DNA of 64,000 nucleotides from Methylocapsa aurea (GTDB taxonomy: Bacteria; Pseudomonadota; Alphaproteobacteria; Rhizobiales; Beijerinckiaceae), in contig NZ_JQKO01000004.1 in assembly GCF_000746085.1 (NCBI RefSeq), positions 1 through 64,000 of the forward strand, written 5' to 3'. The notes below the pieces were generated by a model. It was not told where the DNA came from, did no database searches, and worked only from the letters and a program-made list of their open reading frames with translations. This document shows, piece after piece, positions 1-8,379 of the stretch. Position 1 is the stretch's first letter, and every line of letters starts with the position of its first letter. Made by a program: the position numbers and the translations under genes.

Positions 1-1
1 G

Positions 2-598
2 AAGTCGAACATCGGCCCGGATGACGGCGGCTTCAATTACGAGCTGCAAGCGGTCCCGATGCGCGAGCATCCGGATATTATCGCGTCGGTTGTCTCATGG
101 GGCGAGGCGGTCACCGGCGCGGCGCGCGATATCCTCGCCGAAGCCGAGGCCCGGCCAGAAGACGATACCGGCGAAGGCTCGGCGTTCCGGGAAGCCAAGG
201 ACTGGCTTTTTGATTTCCTTGTCGACGGTCCGCGATCGGCGAAGGAGGTCAAGGTGGGCGGCCGCGATGCCTGCCATAGCTGGCGAACGATCGAACGAGC
301 GAAGCAATCTTTGGAGATCATCTCAAAGAAATCGGGCGAAGGTGGTTGGGTCTGGACGCTTCCTCAAGGCTTCGAGCCAAGTCCGCCAACACCTTCTAAC
401 CCTGGCGTAGTTGGCGGCCTTGGCGGTCTTCAAGAAAAACAACAGGTTAGCGAGAGGCAAGACCGCCAAGAAAACCAACACCGCCAAGACCGCCAAGGTT
501 TTAGGGTTGACGGCGTTGTTGGCGGACTTGCCGAAACTGGCGAGCATGATTTCGGCTTGGACGAAGCCGCGACCGGCAGCTGGGAGGGCGAGATTTGA
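2..598 (+). CDS. AAA-family ATPase (RepA/primase-helicase-like), C-terminal part
   Basis: The reading frame is open from the first bases of the window, so the start and the ATPase core lie upstream. The visible part begins KSNIGPDDGGFNYEL and continues with a segment around SVVSWGEAVTGAARDILAEA, which resembles the tail of phage and plasmid RepA-like AAA ATPases. The last 80 residues are low-complexity (Gly/Gln/Asp/Arg rich) and look like a linker. The stop overlaps a TTG start of the next gene, so this opens a co-transcribed phage-type module. Family placement rests on the short conserved tail only. Confidence 0.55.
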   Translation, partial: KSNIGPDDGGFNYELQAVPMREHPDIIASVVSWGEAVTGAARDILAEAEARPEDDTGEGSAFREAKDWLFDFLVDGPRSAKEVKVGGRDACHSWRTIERAKQSLEIISKKSGEGGWVWTLPQGFEPSPPTPSNPGVVGGLGGLQEKQQVSERQDRQENQHRQDRQGFRVDGVVGGLAETGEHDFGLDEAATGSWEGEI

Positions 599-1149
599 GC
601 GCTCTAACCATCATCAAGGAAGCGTCTGCGTGCGGCGTCCTTGTCAGCCTGAACGGCGACAGGTTGGCGCTTAAGGCGGTAGCCAAACCGCCGGCGGACC
701 TACTCGCAAAACTTCGGGAGCACAAAGCCGCAATCGTCACTCTGCTTCGGCAGGCCGAAAGCCCGACACCCGAGCTCGGCGCGGCCGCGCTTGAGGAACG
801 GGCTGCCGCCGCCGATGGCGTGCCGGAACCCTATCGCGACGCCTGGGCCCGGCTTCAAATCCAGAAGCCGATAGGCGTCTCTGACCAGGAATGGCGCCAA
901 GCGATCGCCGCCGCTGGCTTATTCTTAGATCAGTGGGGGAGCCTTGCCGTCCAATTTGAATGGTCGCCGGGGGATCTATTCGACGTTCCGCGCGATGGCG
1001 AGACCGGCGGGGTGATCTGGTTTTGCCACGGCGAGGAAGTGCGGAGCCTTGGACCTGAACACGCCGTCACGGCGAGCGGGCGGGTCTTCGACCGGCTGAC
1101 GCGCACCTACTGGCAAAATCCCTATCACCAGAAAGGCGGTTCAGCATGA
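595..1149 (+). CDS. Hypothetical phage-module protein with TubC-docking-like N-terminus
   Basis: A 184-aa protein starting at TTG inside the stop of the preceding gene. The first 60 residues (ALTIIKEASACGVLVSLNGD, followed by a Leu/Lys-rich helix) resemble the small TubC-type N-terminal domain often annotated on phage and plasmid proteins. The C-terminal half is acidic with a WFCHGEEV segment and has no motif I recognise. The next gene overlaps it by four bases. The function is unknown; a role in phage DNA metabolism is guessed from context only. Confidence 0.55.
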   Translation: MSALTIIKEASACGVLVSLNGDRLALKAVAKPPADLLAKLREHKAAIVTLLRQAESPTPELGAAALEERAAAADGVPEPYRDAWARLQIQKPIGVSDQEWRQAIAAAGLFLDQWGSLAVQFEWSPGDLFDVPRDGETGGVIWFCHGEEVRSLGPEHAVTASGRVFDRLTRTYWQNPYHQKGGSA

Positions 1150-1532
1150 TCGACGAGCCGAAGGTCCTGATCCCCTATGATCGGCGAGAGGCGATAAGCG
1201 TCCGTATCGCGGCCCGGCTGGCGGGGGTCTCGGAGCGGACCGTGCAAAACTGGTGCTCCCAACACAACATCGGACGCCGCGTCGCTGGGGGACCTTGGCA
1301 AATCAGCCGGCCCGCGCTTGCAATGTTTTTGGATGGCGACGATGAGGCGCTGCGCCAATATCAGGCCGGAGAACGGGCCGGCCGCGTCGCCGAGTATTTT
1401 CGCCGCGCCGAGGCTGCTCGCCGCGCCGAACTTCAATGCGCGCAAACTCCGCAAAGCCCGCAACTTCCGCAATCAGCGTCTGGCGCATTGGGCTCGAGGG
1501 TCGCTATCCTTCCACGAACATCGGAGGACTGA
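1146..1532 (+). CDS. Small helix-turn-helix protein
   Basis: A 128-aa protein whose first half carries a MerR/excisionase-type helix-turn-helix: ISVRIAARLAGVSERTVQNW, then a GGPWQISRPAL segment like a short winged turn. The second half is a charged Ala/Arg/Glu helix followed by a Ser/Pro/Gln-rich tail. It overlaps the upstream gene by four bases. It is probably a phage DNA-binding or regulatory protein; its target cannot be inferred. Confidence 0.55.
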   Translation: MIDEPKVLIPYDRREAISVRIAARLAGVSERTVQNWCSQHNIGRRVAGGPWQISRPALAMFLDGDDEALRQYQAGERAGRVAEYFRRAEAARRAELQCAQTPQSPQLPQSASGALGSRVAILPRTSED

Positions 1533-1534
1533 AC

Positions 1535-1789
1535 GTGCCCGACCAGCAGATCATCGCCCTCGCATGCCTCTTCGACGCCTTTGCGTGGGCCGCTGATCCG
1601 ACCGGCGGCGCTATGCGGCGGGCGTGTGAAGGCCTGCGCGAAGGCCTGGCGCTGACGAACGAAGCCGGGGCCAAATCCGAGGCGGCAGAGATCATTCGTC
1701 AATTTCTCGCGCAGGTCGATGATGTCGAAATGACCCTCGAAAACAATCAAATCGAAATCAGAGAAATCAAAGATGGCCCGCGGCGGTAA
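1535..1789 (+). CDS. Small hypothetical phage-module protein
   Basis: An 84-aa protein. I chose the GTG at 1535 because a CGGAGGA ribosome-binding site sits seven bases upstream and it follows the previous stop directly; the longer frame upstream overlaps the HTH gene. The product is helical and acidic (AKSEAAEIIRQFLAQVDDVE). It overlaps the next gene by 17 bases. No family recognised. Confidence 0.45.
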   Translation: MPDQQIIALACLFDAFAWAADPTGGAMRRACEGLREGLALTNEAGAKSEAAEIIRQFLAQVDDVEMTLENNQIEIREIKDGPRR

Positions 1790-2102
1790 GAGACCAGGCG
1801 CAGGACGCCGCAAAGGCTCGACCACGACGCGAACGCGCGAGATTGCCGAGCGGGCCTTTGAAGAAGGGGTGACCCCTCTCGAATATATGCTGTCGGTCAT
1901 GCGTGACATTGGCGCCCAGCCGGCCGTTCGGCTCGACGCCGCAAAGTACTGTGCCCCCTATGTGCACCCGCGTCTTGCGGCGATCGAGATGACCGGCAGG
2001 AATGGCGGCCCGATCGAAACCGTCGACAGTTCGCCGCTCGAAACGGCCCGACGAATTGCCTTTATTTTTGAGAAAGCTCGCCGAGCTTTGGAAGGAAAAT
2101 GA
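1773..2102 (+). CDS. Small terminase-like / phage DNA-binding protein
   Basis: A 109-aa protein with the basic N-terminus MARGGKRPGAGRRKG that is typical of phage small-terminase-like and Nu1-like proteins. It is followed by a helical domain (TPLEYMLSVMRD, AVRLDAAKYCAPYVHPRLAA), also typical of that group. No large terminase is visible in the window, so the packaging role is inferred from family only. It sits in the same tight operon as the flanking small genes. Confidence 0.55.
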   Translation: MARGGKRPGAGRRKGSTTTRTREIAERAFEEGVTPLEYMLSVMRDIGAQPAVRLDAAKYCAPYVHPRLAAIEMTGRNGGPIETVDSSPLETARRIAFIFEKARRALEGK

Positions 2103-2103
2103 A

Positions 2104-2544
2104 ATGACCAATAAAGCTTTAAATGAATCCCGGTTTAAACTGTCTGAACACGCCTTCAATCGATGGTTCGTCACGGCCGAGACCGGCACGACGATCGAAG
2201 AAATCCTGCATCGGGACTATTGGCGGCATATCGCCCGCAACCTACGCCCCTATGACGAGATCCGCGTTGCGATCGACTCCGGGGACTGGCTGCTTGTGCT
2301 GCACGTGGCGTCGGCTGGCGCAACCTGGGCCAATGTCGTCGAGCTCCAGCGCTTCGAAAGCCTGAAGGCCGGCGCCAGCGCGGTTGCACAGGACGAAGGC
2401 GAAGGTCTCCATGTTGATTGGCGAGGCCCTCATGCGCGGTTCGCCGTCATGCGGAAGAGCGACGGCAACGTGGTCAAAGACAAGTTTCAAGATCGCGCCT
2501 TGGCGGAGGAATATATCCGCAACTCTGAAGGCGCAAAGGTCTGA
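2104..2544 (+). CDS. Hypothetical phage-module protein (146 aa)
   Basis: Starts at ATG 2104, one base after the preceding stop; the longer in-frame extension overlaps the terminase-like gene and is unlikely. The product is a mixed alpha/beta protein with a FNRWFVTAETGTTIEEIL segment, a central beta-rich region and a C-terminal region around DKFQDRALAEEYI. I do not recognise a family. The next gene starts one base after its stop. Confidence 0.5.
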   Translation: MTNKALNESRFKLSEHAFNRWFVTAETGTTIEEILHRDYWRHIARNLRPYDEIRVAIDSGDWLLVLHVASAGATWANVVELQRFESLKAGASAVAQDEGEGLHVDWRGPHARFAVMRKSDGNVVKDKFQDRALAEEYIRNSEGAKV

Positions 2545-2545
2545 G

Positions 2546-3136
2546 ATGCAGCAGGAACACGTGGGAACCGTCGAGGGCGTTGAGCCGCCGCTGCAAGCGC
2601 TGCCTACACGCGCACATATCGTTGTTTTTCGAGACGGCGACGGCTGGCGCTCGGCGGACCGAGGCGTCAGGAGTTGGAGCTTGTCGCCTTGGCCGGAGCC
2701 TCCGACAACGCTGAAACGCGTCCTCGAGCGCATCGCCTCAAAAATCCCGGCTTACGACCTGACCGTCACGAACGACACGCCCGATCTCTTTGGCTTCGAC
2801 GAGAATTTGTTTCCAGGCCGCGACGTCGAAATTTGCCTACGCGCAAGACCGGATCCGGCTATTTTCGATGTCTACAGCTGGAACTATAGCAAGCAGCGTG
2901 TTCAGAAAGGCGGCCAGGGCCGCAAGTTCGTCAACTGGAAAGACAGGCTTGCCGAAGTCGTCGCCCAAATGGGTGGTCGGTTCGATTGCTGGATGGATTT
3001 TTGGGTGAGGGCCGATTTAGCGCCGGAGGACCTCTTCCCGGAAGTTCCGCCGGAACCCACAAAGAGCCCGGAACCAACATTTGCGCCATGGCCGGCATCT
3101 TGGCCGCGCGGCGGCGGTTTGCGCGGCCCAACGTAA
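2546..3136 (+). CDS. Hypothetical phage-module protein (196 aa)
   Basis: Starts at ATG 2546, directly after the preceding stop. The product is globular and mixed, with a Trp-rich middle (VYSWNYSKQ) and a Pro-rich C-terminal tail. No domain recognised. Its position just upstream of the large virion-type gene suggests a phage structural or accessory role, by context only. Confidence 0.45.
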   Translation: MQQEHVGTVEGVEPPLQALPTRAHIVVFRDGDGWRSADRGVRSWSLSPWPEPPTTLKRVLERIASKIPAYDLTVTNDTPDLFGFDENLFPGRDVEICLRARPDPAIFDVYSWNYSKQRVQKGGQGRKFVNWKDRLAEVVAQMGGRFDCWMDFWVRADLAPEDLFPEVPPEPTKSPEPTFAPWPASWPRGGGLRGPT

Positions 3137-3151
3137 TCGGGGGAGATCACA

Positions 3152-5392
3152 TTGCCCACATTGCCCGATTTTGGATCGTTAGGCCGCGCCCCGTCCGGCA
3201 ACTCCGGGCGGCCAGCGGATTATGGCGTCGACACATCGGCTGGAGCGACAATTGCGCAGACGGCGGCGAAGGCCGGGACCGGCCTACAGGCTTTCGGCGA
3301 GGGGCTGGCCAGAGCCGGGAAAACTGCCGCCGATTATGCCATTCAGCAGAATGACAAAGCCGACAAGCTGGCCGAAGCGCAAGCGAGCGCGCATTGGCTC
3401 GCCGCAAAGGTCGACATCGATTCCGCGGTAAAGGATGAGCAGGACCAAGGCGCGCTGCGCAAGGACTATCCGGATCGCTATCGGGCCGCGCTCGAACAAT
3501 CGGCGGCGGGCATTCAGAACCCCGAAATCCGCCAACTGTTCCTGCTCAGGAACAAAATCGATGTGGATAGGGGCGGCATCGCCTCCAATCAGCGCGCTGA
3601 TCGTCTGGACGAGGATCAGTTCAAGGCGGGGACCGAAATAAGCCTCGCCGGTCTTCGCGACGCGGCGCTGAAATCCAGCGACCCCCTTGAGCATTCCCGA
3701 ATTTTCCAGACAGCTGGCGGTTTCATCGATGCGATGGCCGAGAGAGGCTACATCTCGAGAGAGGAAGCGGAACAGCGCAAAAACATCTGGACGCAAGATT
3801 TCTCGCACGCCTGGCTCGGCGCGCAACCGGCGGCCAAGCGCGTCGCCCTGCTCGGCGGGTGGGACAAATCGCTTTCGACCCAAGAGAGCGGCGGCAATCC
3901 GGCCAAGGTCAACCAGTTCGGCTATGCCGGAACCTATCAATTCGGAGCGCCTCGCCTCGCCGATATCGGGGTCTATGCGCCGGGCCCCGGCGAGGACCTG
4001 AAGAGCTGGTCGAAAACATCTGCGTCGGCGCCGGGAAAATGGAGCGGGACGTTCAACGTTCCGGGCTTCCCCGAGGTCAAGACCCTGCCAGACTTCCTCA
4101 CCAATTCCGATGCGCAAAAGGCTGCGTTCGGCGCCCACGTTGGCAAGATGGACGAAGAGATCGCATCAAACGGGCTCGGCAAATACGTTGGCAAGACCGT
4201 GGGCGGCGTTGAGATCACCAAGGAAGGCCTCTACGCCATGATGCACCTTGGCGGGCCGGGCGGGGCCAAGCGCGCGCTTGAAGGCGAGGACGTGCGCGAC
4301 GCAAATGGAACATCGGTGATCAGCTATGCCCGGCATGGCCTCGGCGGGCGGGATAAGCAGATCGCCGATCTTCTCCCGGTGGACAAGCGCCAAGCTCTGC
4401 TCACGCAATCCGAGCATGAAGTCATCCAGGACATTCATAAGACCGAGGCGGCGAGCCGGGCGGAGCGGACCGAGTTCGCCAGCCTGATCAAGGATGACGA
4501 AGCCTCCTTGATGAGCACGGGGAAGCCCGTCGACGGATTGACCGCCGATAGGGTCGGATCGGTGCTCGGGCCGCAGGCGCGCGCCGACTTCGAGGCGACG
4601 AGGGCGCGAGGGCAGGCCTATTACACGCAAACCCATGACTTCCCCGTCTTGCCGGCAGAGGAGTTTGAAAGCCGGGTCGCGGCGTTGAAGCCCGCGCCGG
4701 GCGCGCCGGGCTTTGTCGAGCAACAAGCCTATTACGATTCGGCCCGGAAATATGCGCAGAGCATCGCCAAGCAGCGCGCCGAAGATCCGGCCGGGGCCGC
4801 CGATCAATTGCCGGAGGTCGCCGCGGCGAAGGCGCAAGCCAATCCGGCGGACCCCAACACCGTCCTTGCCCTCGCCAAGGCGCGGCTGATCGCACAGGAG
4901 CGGATTGGAATCCCCGAGCCAGCGCGCCAGCCGGTGACCAAGGACGAGGTCAAGCAGATCATGGCTCCATTGACAGCGGCGTTGCCCGGCCAGGAGCGCG
5001 CGGCCCTGTCGAAGATCATCCCGGCGCTGGACAAGGCCTACGGCCCCTATGCCGATCGGGTCTTGCAGTTCGGGCTACAGGTCGCCGGGCAGGACAATGA
5101 AACCGCCGGGATCGCGGCGAACCTTATGCGCAAGCTGCATAATGGCGAGCGGCCCGGCCTGACCGACGCGGCCGCGCTGCAACAGGCGCAGACCAATGCC
5201 GCGATGGCGGCGGCGGCGCGCGGCGAGACATCGGCGCAGGCGGGCAAGAGAATCGCCCCGCCCAATGGCGCGATCACGGCATTGATCCAAAATCCATCGC
5301 GCGCGCCTGACTTCGACAAGCTGTTTGGGCCCGGTTCCGCGGCGCTGGTCTTGGCGTCTCACAAGAAAATGCAGACGGGGGCAAGCCAATGA
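3152..5392 (+). CDS. Internal virion / tail-associated protein with lytic-type domain
   Basis: A 746-aa protein starting at TTG 3152 behind a GGGGGAGA ribosome-binding site. Residues 1-230 are Ala/Gln/Asp-rich and predicted helical. Residues about 240-420 form a lysozyme/transglycosylase-like domain: a Glu in the segment TQESGGNPAKVNQFGYAG followed by TYQFG, then MMHLGGPGGAKRALEG and SYARHGLGG. The rest is helical repeats. This layout fits phage internal virion or tail proteins that breach peptidoglycan during DNA entry. Its last part, with the next small gene, is duplicated in inverted orientation near 9.6-9.9 kb. Confidence 0.6.
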   Translation: MPTLPDFGSLGRAPSGNSGRPADYGVDTSAGATIAQTAAKAGTGLQAFGEGLARAGKTAADYAIQQNDKADKLAEAQASAHWLAAKVDIDSAVKDEQDQGALRKDYPDRYRAALEQSAAGIQNPEIRQLFLLRNKIDVDRGGIASNQRADRLDEDQFKAGTEISLAGLRDAALKSSDPLEHSRIFQTAGGFIDAMAERGYISREEAEQRKNIWTQDFSHAWLGAQPAAKRVALLGGWDKSLSTQESGGNPAKVNQFGYAGTYQFGAPRLADIGVYAPGPGEDLKSWSKTSASAPGKWSGTFNVPGFPEVKTLPDFLTNSDAQKAAFGAHVGKMDEEIASNGLGKYVGKTVGGVEITKEGLYAMMHLGGPGGAKRALEGEDVRDANGTSVISYARHGLGGRDKQIADLLPVDKRQALLTQSEHEVIQDIHKTEAASRAERTEFASLIKDDEASLMSTGKPVDGLTADRVGSVLGPQARADFEATRARGQAYYTQTHDFPVLPAEEFESRVAALKPAPGAPGFVEQQAYYDSARKYAQSIAKQRAEDPAGAADQLPEVAAAKAQANPADPNTVLALAKARLIAQERIGIPEPARQPVTKDEVKQIMAPLTAALPGQERAALSKIIPALDKAYGPYADRVLQFGLQVAGQDNETAGIAANLMRKLHNGERPGLTDAAALQQAQTNAAMAAAARGETSAQAGKRIAPPNGAITALIQNPSRAPDFDKLFGPGSAALVLASHKKMQTGASQ

Positions 5393-5563
5393 CCGAGGAC
5401 ACGCCAGCAGACGAGCCCGAGACGCAGCTGGAGCAAAGCCCTCGTCTACAGGCCGAGCCGCTCAGCCTATGGGATCGTTTGATCGAGATCGTCGGAAAGC
5501 CGGACGTCGACGAGGCGCCACAGCGCCGGCCAAAATTCGCCGTGATCAAGGGCGGCCGAGAAT
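5296..5563 (+). repeat. Inverted duplication, copy A
   Basis: This segment covers the last roughly 30 codons of the virion gene and the small gene after it. It reappears on the opposite strand at 9625-9892 with only scattered substitutions. Both copies preserve the ATG start of the small gene and the phrase AEPLSLWDRLI in its product. Confidence 0.8.
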
Positions 5564-5565
5564 AG
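5389..5565 (+). CDS. Small conserved phage protein (58 aa)
   Basis: The ATG overlaps the stop of the virion gene (ATGA). The acidic product contains AEPLSLWDRLIEIVGKPDVD and ends RPKFAVIKGGRE. It is not annotated by length alone: a second diverged copy on the minus strand (start at 9793) keeps the same start and core, which supports that it is translated. Function unknown; an end-of-operon phage accessory protein is the simplest reading. Confidence 0.55.
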   Translation: MTEDTPADEPETQLEQSPRLQAEPLSLWDRLIEIVGKPDVDEAPQRRPKFAVIKGGRE

Positions 5566-5714
5566 GCGCCGACAGCTTTCCGGCCCGATCAGAATAATAT
5601 GGCCAAACAGACTGCTTGCCGCACAGACATATTTGGCCTTTTCGCGGAGCATCGTTCCCGGGCCATCTGCTTCTGCTCAAAGCAAGGGGCCGATCTTAGC
5701 TTAGAGTCATGTTC

Positions 5715-5954
5715 TCAATAAGGACTATGGTGCCCAGTTTGGCCGGTATAAGGATTGTAATTCCCACGTGTGTTGTAATTGTCATTGGTAGTGGAGTTCG
5801 GATTTGTCTGGTGGTGCGGCGGGACATATGTTCCGTTGTTTCGATAATACCCACTGGTTTCATGAGTGCTCGGATTTGAGCCGCTTCCATAATATTGAGC
5901 AGATGCGATGCTGGTCGAGCCGAAGAGTATTATTGCAGCTATAACTAATTTCAT
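5715..5954 (-). CDS. Small secreted protein with GTYVPPH/NPNST repeat-type motif
   Basis: A 79-aa protein with a clear signal peptide (MKLVIAAIILFGSTSIASAQ) and a Tyr/Asn/His-rich mature part carrying GYYRNNGTYVPPHHQTNPNS and a GNYNPYTGQTG end. Small exported proteins of this pattern are common in alphaproteobacteria and their prophages; none has a known function to my knowledge. The local base composition is clearly lower in GC than its neighbours, suggesting separate acquisition. The 190 bases upstream hold no other gene. Confidence 0.65.
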   Translation of the reverse strand: MKLVIAAIILFGSTSIASAQYYGSGSNPSTHETSGYYRNNGTYVPPHHQTNPNSTTNDNYNTRGNYNPYTGQTGHHSPY

Positions 5955-6142
5955 TTCAAAACCCTCAGGTCAGGCACGCTTTTAAATATTTCAAATATCA
6001 TCTGCGATAATATGTCATAGTGGGCAATAGCTGTATAGAGGCTGCGCCGCGCTTGCCTGGCACTTCAATCAAGCAGGAAGGCCTTGGCCGTCCTGCGCCG
6101 GTCCAAGCGAGCGGCATCACCGGAAACTATCAGGTGAGGCCT

Positions 6143-7177
6143 CTATGGTTTCGGACGCTTGGCTTTCGGAAGTGACTTTTCCGTCCGCCGCAGTTCCGCG
6201 ATCACTCGGTCGGCTTCTTTCTGGCGTTCAATCTTTCGATCCGCGCTAAAGATTTCGTATTGCTGCTCTGCACGCTGCTTGGCGTCTGTCATCTTGACGT
6301 GGCCGCCGTGGGTAAGAACGACTCTGTTGAGCGATCTAAGCTGCTGATCCAGCAGCTTCTTGGCATCATCCATGACGACAAGCTGGCCGATATCAAGTTG
6401 ATCTTCGAAAATGTCGAGAAGTATTGTTGTAAGCCGGTTTAATTCTTTGATTTCCGAATCCGAAAGGTAGCTCTTTGAGACCGTGACATCCTGCTTGCGG
6501 ATGTTGTCATTCGGCCAGTTCGTCAAGCCCATGTTTGGCACTTTGGCGTCGGCGCGCGACTTGATAATTTCGGCCGGCGTATAGCTCGTCACGGCATAGA
6601 GAAGCTTCGCCTGAGTGTTGCGATAGAACTCCTGCCAAACTTCAGATGAACCTTTATAGTCCTGGCACATGGCGCAAATGCTACGGATCTCGCGGTAGAC
6701 ATTTGCTTCATCTGACCGAATATCGCGGATAATTTCGCGAAGCTCGGCGATGCGATCGGCGTTTTCAGGCTGTTTTAGGCGCACTGAATCAACGACAAAT
6801 CCTTTTGTTGCGAACTGCACCAGTTTCTCAGTTGCCCAGCGTCGAAATAGCGTCGCCTGTGCCGAGGATACTCGATATCCGACCGATATCACCATATCGA
6901 GACTGTAAAGAGCAACCGGGCGCGTCGCTCCAGCAATTTGCATTTTTTGCAAATTGCTCTGTTCCGTAAGTTCCCCTTCTTCGACGATGTTCGCGATATG
7001 CCTTGAAATGACAGAAACATCGCGGCCGAACAATTCAGCTATTTGCGCCTGAGTCATCCAAAGCGTTTCACCAACGTAACGAATATCAAGCCGTAAGCCC
7101 TTGTCAGTCCCGTAGATCAAGAAACGGTCTCCAGTGTTTTCATCCTGGTGAAGAATGACGGGCTCAAGCTCGGCCAT
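6143..7177 (-). CDS. RhuM-family (virulence RhuM-like) protein
   Basis: A 344-aa protein. The start at 7177 (MAELEPVILHQ) has a GGAGGT ribosome-binding site just upstream; an upstream in-frame extension lacks one. N-terminal residues about 30-120 contain a winged-helix-like region (LWMTQAQIAELFGRDVSVIS) and the signature VALYSLDMVISVGYRV. The C-terminal half is a long charged coiled coil (EQQYEIFSADRKIERQKEAD). RhuM proteins are found on genomic islands and in some defence or toxin contexts; their biochemical role is unsettled. The gene sits alone between phage fragments. Confidence 0.8.
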   Translation of the reverse strand: MAELEPVILHQDENTGDRFLIYGTDKGLRLDIRYVGETLWMTQAQIAELFGRDVSVISRHIANIVEEGELTEQSNLQKMQIAGATRPVALYSLDMVISVGYRVSSAQATLFRRWATEKLVQFATKGFVVDSVRLKQPENADRIAELREIIRDIRSDEANVYREIRSICAMCQDYKGSSEVWQEFYRNTQAKLLYAVTSYTPAEIIKSRADAKVPNMGLTNWPNDNIRKQDVTVSKSYLSDSEIKELNRLTTILLDIFEDQLDIGQLVVMDDAKKLLDQQLRSLNRVVLTHGGHVKMTDAKQRAEQQYEIFSADRKIERQKEADRVIAELRRTEKSLPKAKRPKP

Positions 7178-7245
7178 TACGGACCTCCAATGGTTCGCTC
7201 TTTTATATGGCAATTCGTCTGCCTTAGAGACCCTAATTGCGGGTT

Positions 7246-7320
7246 TTATCCTCGCTTCCTCAGCCTCACGCCAGCCCCGCCGCCGTTCTCGGCGATAAAC
7301 TCGATGCTGGTTGATTGAGG
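7246..7320 (-). pseudogene. C-terminal remnant of a second HTH regulator
   Basis: Read on the minus strand, this stretch encodes SIEFIAENGGGAGVRLRKRG and then a stop. This parallels the segment AGVIFVEENGEGAGVRLKKR of the intact regulator just upstream. The N-terminal part of this copy is missing. It is best read as the leftover of a tandem duplication or of recombination between two related regulators. Confidence 0.55.
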
Positions 7321-7327
7321 GCGGGTT

Positions 7328-7759
7328 TCATTCCTTTTCCTGAGTGCGCGACTTCCTGCGGCGGTTCTTCAGTTCCGCCAATTCGTTCAGATCGTGCGCA
7401 CGCCTCAGCTGCTTCATTCCTCGCTTTGGGCTGGGCTTCTCGTTGGTCGGATCCGGTGTCATATCGGCCTCCAGGGCGTCAATCTGGCCCGTTAGATCGG
7501 CAACCGTCTCTGAACGTTTCTTGAGCCGGACGCCTGCACCTTCCCCGTTTTCCTCGACGAAGATCACGCCAGCCGATTCGAGGGCGGCGATGATTTTCGA
7601 GCCGGTTTCGGCCCGCCCGCCTAAAACGCCGTCCTGCGCTTCCAGTCGCCTGACCGTCGGCAAGGAGACGCCGCTGCGCTCCGCAAGTTCAACTTGCGAC
7701 CATGCCAGCAGCTCACGAGCTGCCTTTATTTGCCGAATTGATATTTTTAATATTGACAT
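7328..7759 (-). CDS. XRE-type HTH transcriptional regulator
   Basis: A 143-aa protein. Residues about 8-60 form a Cro/CI-type helix-turn-helix (IKAARELLAWSQVELAERSG, then VSLPTVRRLEAQ), followed by a segment shared with many XRE regulators of this class (KIIAALESAGVIFVEENGEG). The C-terminus is charged and probably disordered. The gene is divergent from the small gene at 7810, with two palindromic boxes across its own start, so autoregulation is likely. Confidence 0.8.
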   Translation of the reverse strand: MSILKISIRQIKAARELLAWSQVELAERSGVSLPTVRRLEAQDGVLGGRAETGSKIIAALESAGVIFVEENGEGAGVRLKKRSETVADLTGQIDALEADMTPDPTNEKPSPKRGMKQLRRAHDLNELAELKNRRRKSRTQEKE

Positions 7760-7788
7760 ACGCCACCCTCATCGATATTTTTAATATC
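7740..7788. promoter_or_regulatory. Twin operator between divergent HTH gene and 7810 gene
   Basis: The box GATATTTTTAATAT(C/T) occurs at 7740-7754 and 7774-7788. The second copy, GATATTTTTAATATC, is a 6-3-6 inverted repeat. The first copy overlaps the start codon region of the regulator; the second lies 22 bases upstream of the divergent gene. The centres are 34 bases apart, about three helical turns, suiting cooperative binding by the XRE repressor. The assignment is inferred. Confidence 0.6.
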
Positions 7789-7809
7789 ATATGCAAAGGA
7801 GCAACGCAA

Positions 7810-8070
7810 ATGTCAAAGCCGAAAAGCACCGATCTTTCCATCGCCTCGGCGACGCGTGAGCTCGACGGCGTCCGCCGGGCCGCGTCGATGGCGGGACGCG
7901 CGATGCAGCGCCTCGAAGCCGACGCCGAACGCATTGCGGGCGAAGTCGGAACGTCGGGCCGAAGCCTTCGCCTGGTCTCGGCCAGCGAACAATTTTCCGC
8001 GCTGATCAAGCACGGCAAGACCGTGATCCAAATCGAGGGCGACGCCTTCGCGATCACATCCGGAGACTGA
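7810..8070 (+). CDS. Small hypothetical protein (86 aa), operator-controlled
   Basis: Starts at ATG 7810 behind AAAGGAG. The product is helical in the first half (ATRELDGVRRAASMAGRAMQ) and has a short beta-like C-terminus (KTVIQIEGDAFAITSGD). It is the first of five plus-strand small genes and lies divergent from the XRE regulator, whose boxes overlap its promoter. No family recognised. Confidence 0.55.
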   Translation: MSKPKSTDLSIASATRELDGVRRAASMAGRAMQRLEADAERIAGEVGTSGRSLRLVSASEQFSALIKHGKTVIQIEGDAFAITSGD

Positions 8071-8106
8071 CGCGCTCATATCCTCTCATCCGCAGGAGCA
8101 ACCCCA

Positions 8107-8379
8107 ATGCTGAACCCCACCGTTCAGGCAAGCGCTACCGGCTTGCCTGCGCCACGCCTGAAACTTCCGCTGCACGAAGTCATTTGGATGCGGCTTCAAT
8201 TCCGCTATGCGATGGCTCTTCTTCGCCTCGCCGAACAGGCGGAAAAGCTCCGGCGCGCGGCCTCCGGAGAGGCTATGCGGATTTCCGGGGAACTCCTCGA
8301 AAAGATCGATCCAAGCTGGCGCGTGGCCGGCAAGGGCGATGAACCCAACCTCAACGGGAGCAGCTGCAATGCCGAATGA
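8107..8379 (+). CDS. Small hypothetical protein (90 aa)
   Basis: Starts at ATG 8107 with CAGGAG upstream. The product is a mostly helical protein (HEVIWMRLQFRYAMALLRLA). It overlaps the next gene by eleven bases, indicating coupling. No family recognised. Confidence 0.45.
   Translation: MLNPTVQASATGLPAPRLKLPLHEVIWMRLQFRYAMALLRLAEQAEKLRRAASGEAMRISGELLEKIDPSWRVAGKGDEPNLNGSSCNAE

Noticed and set aside
5570-5650. Rho-independent terminator around the GGCCAAA/TTTGGCC repeat
   Set aside because: The arms are short and the loop is over 20 bases; not convincing as a terminator.
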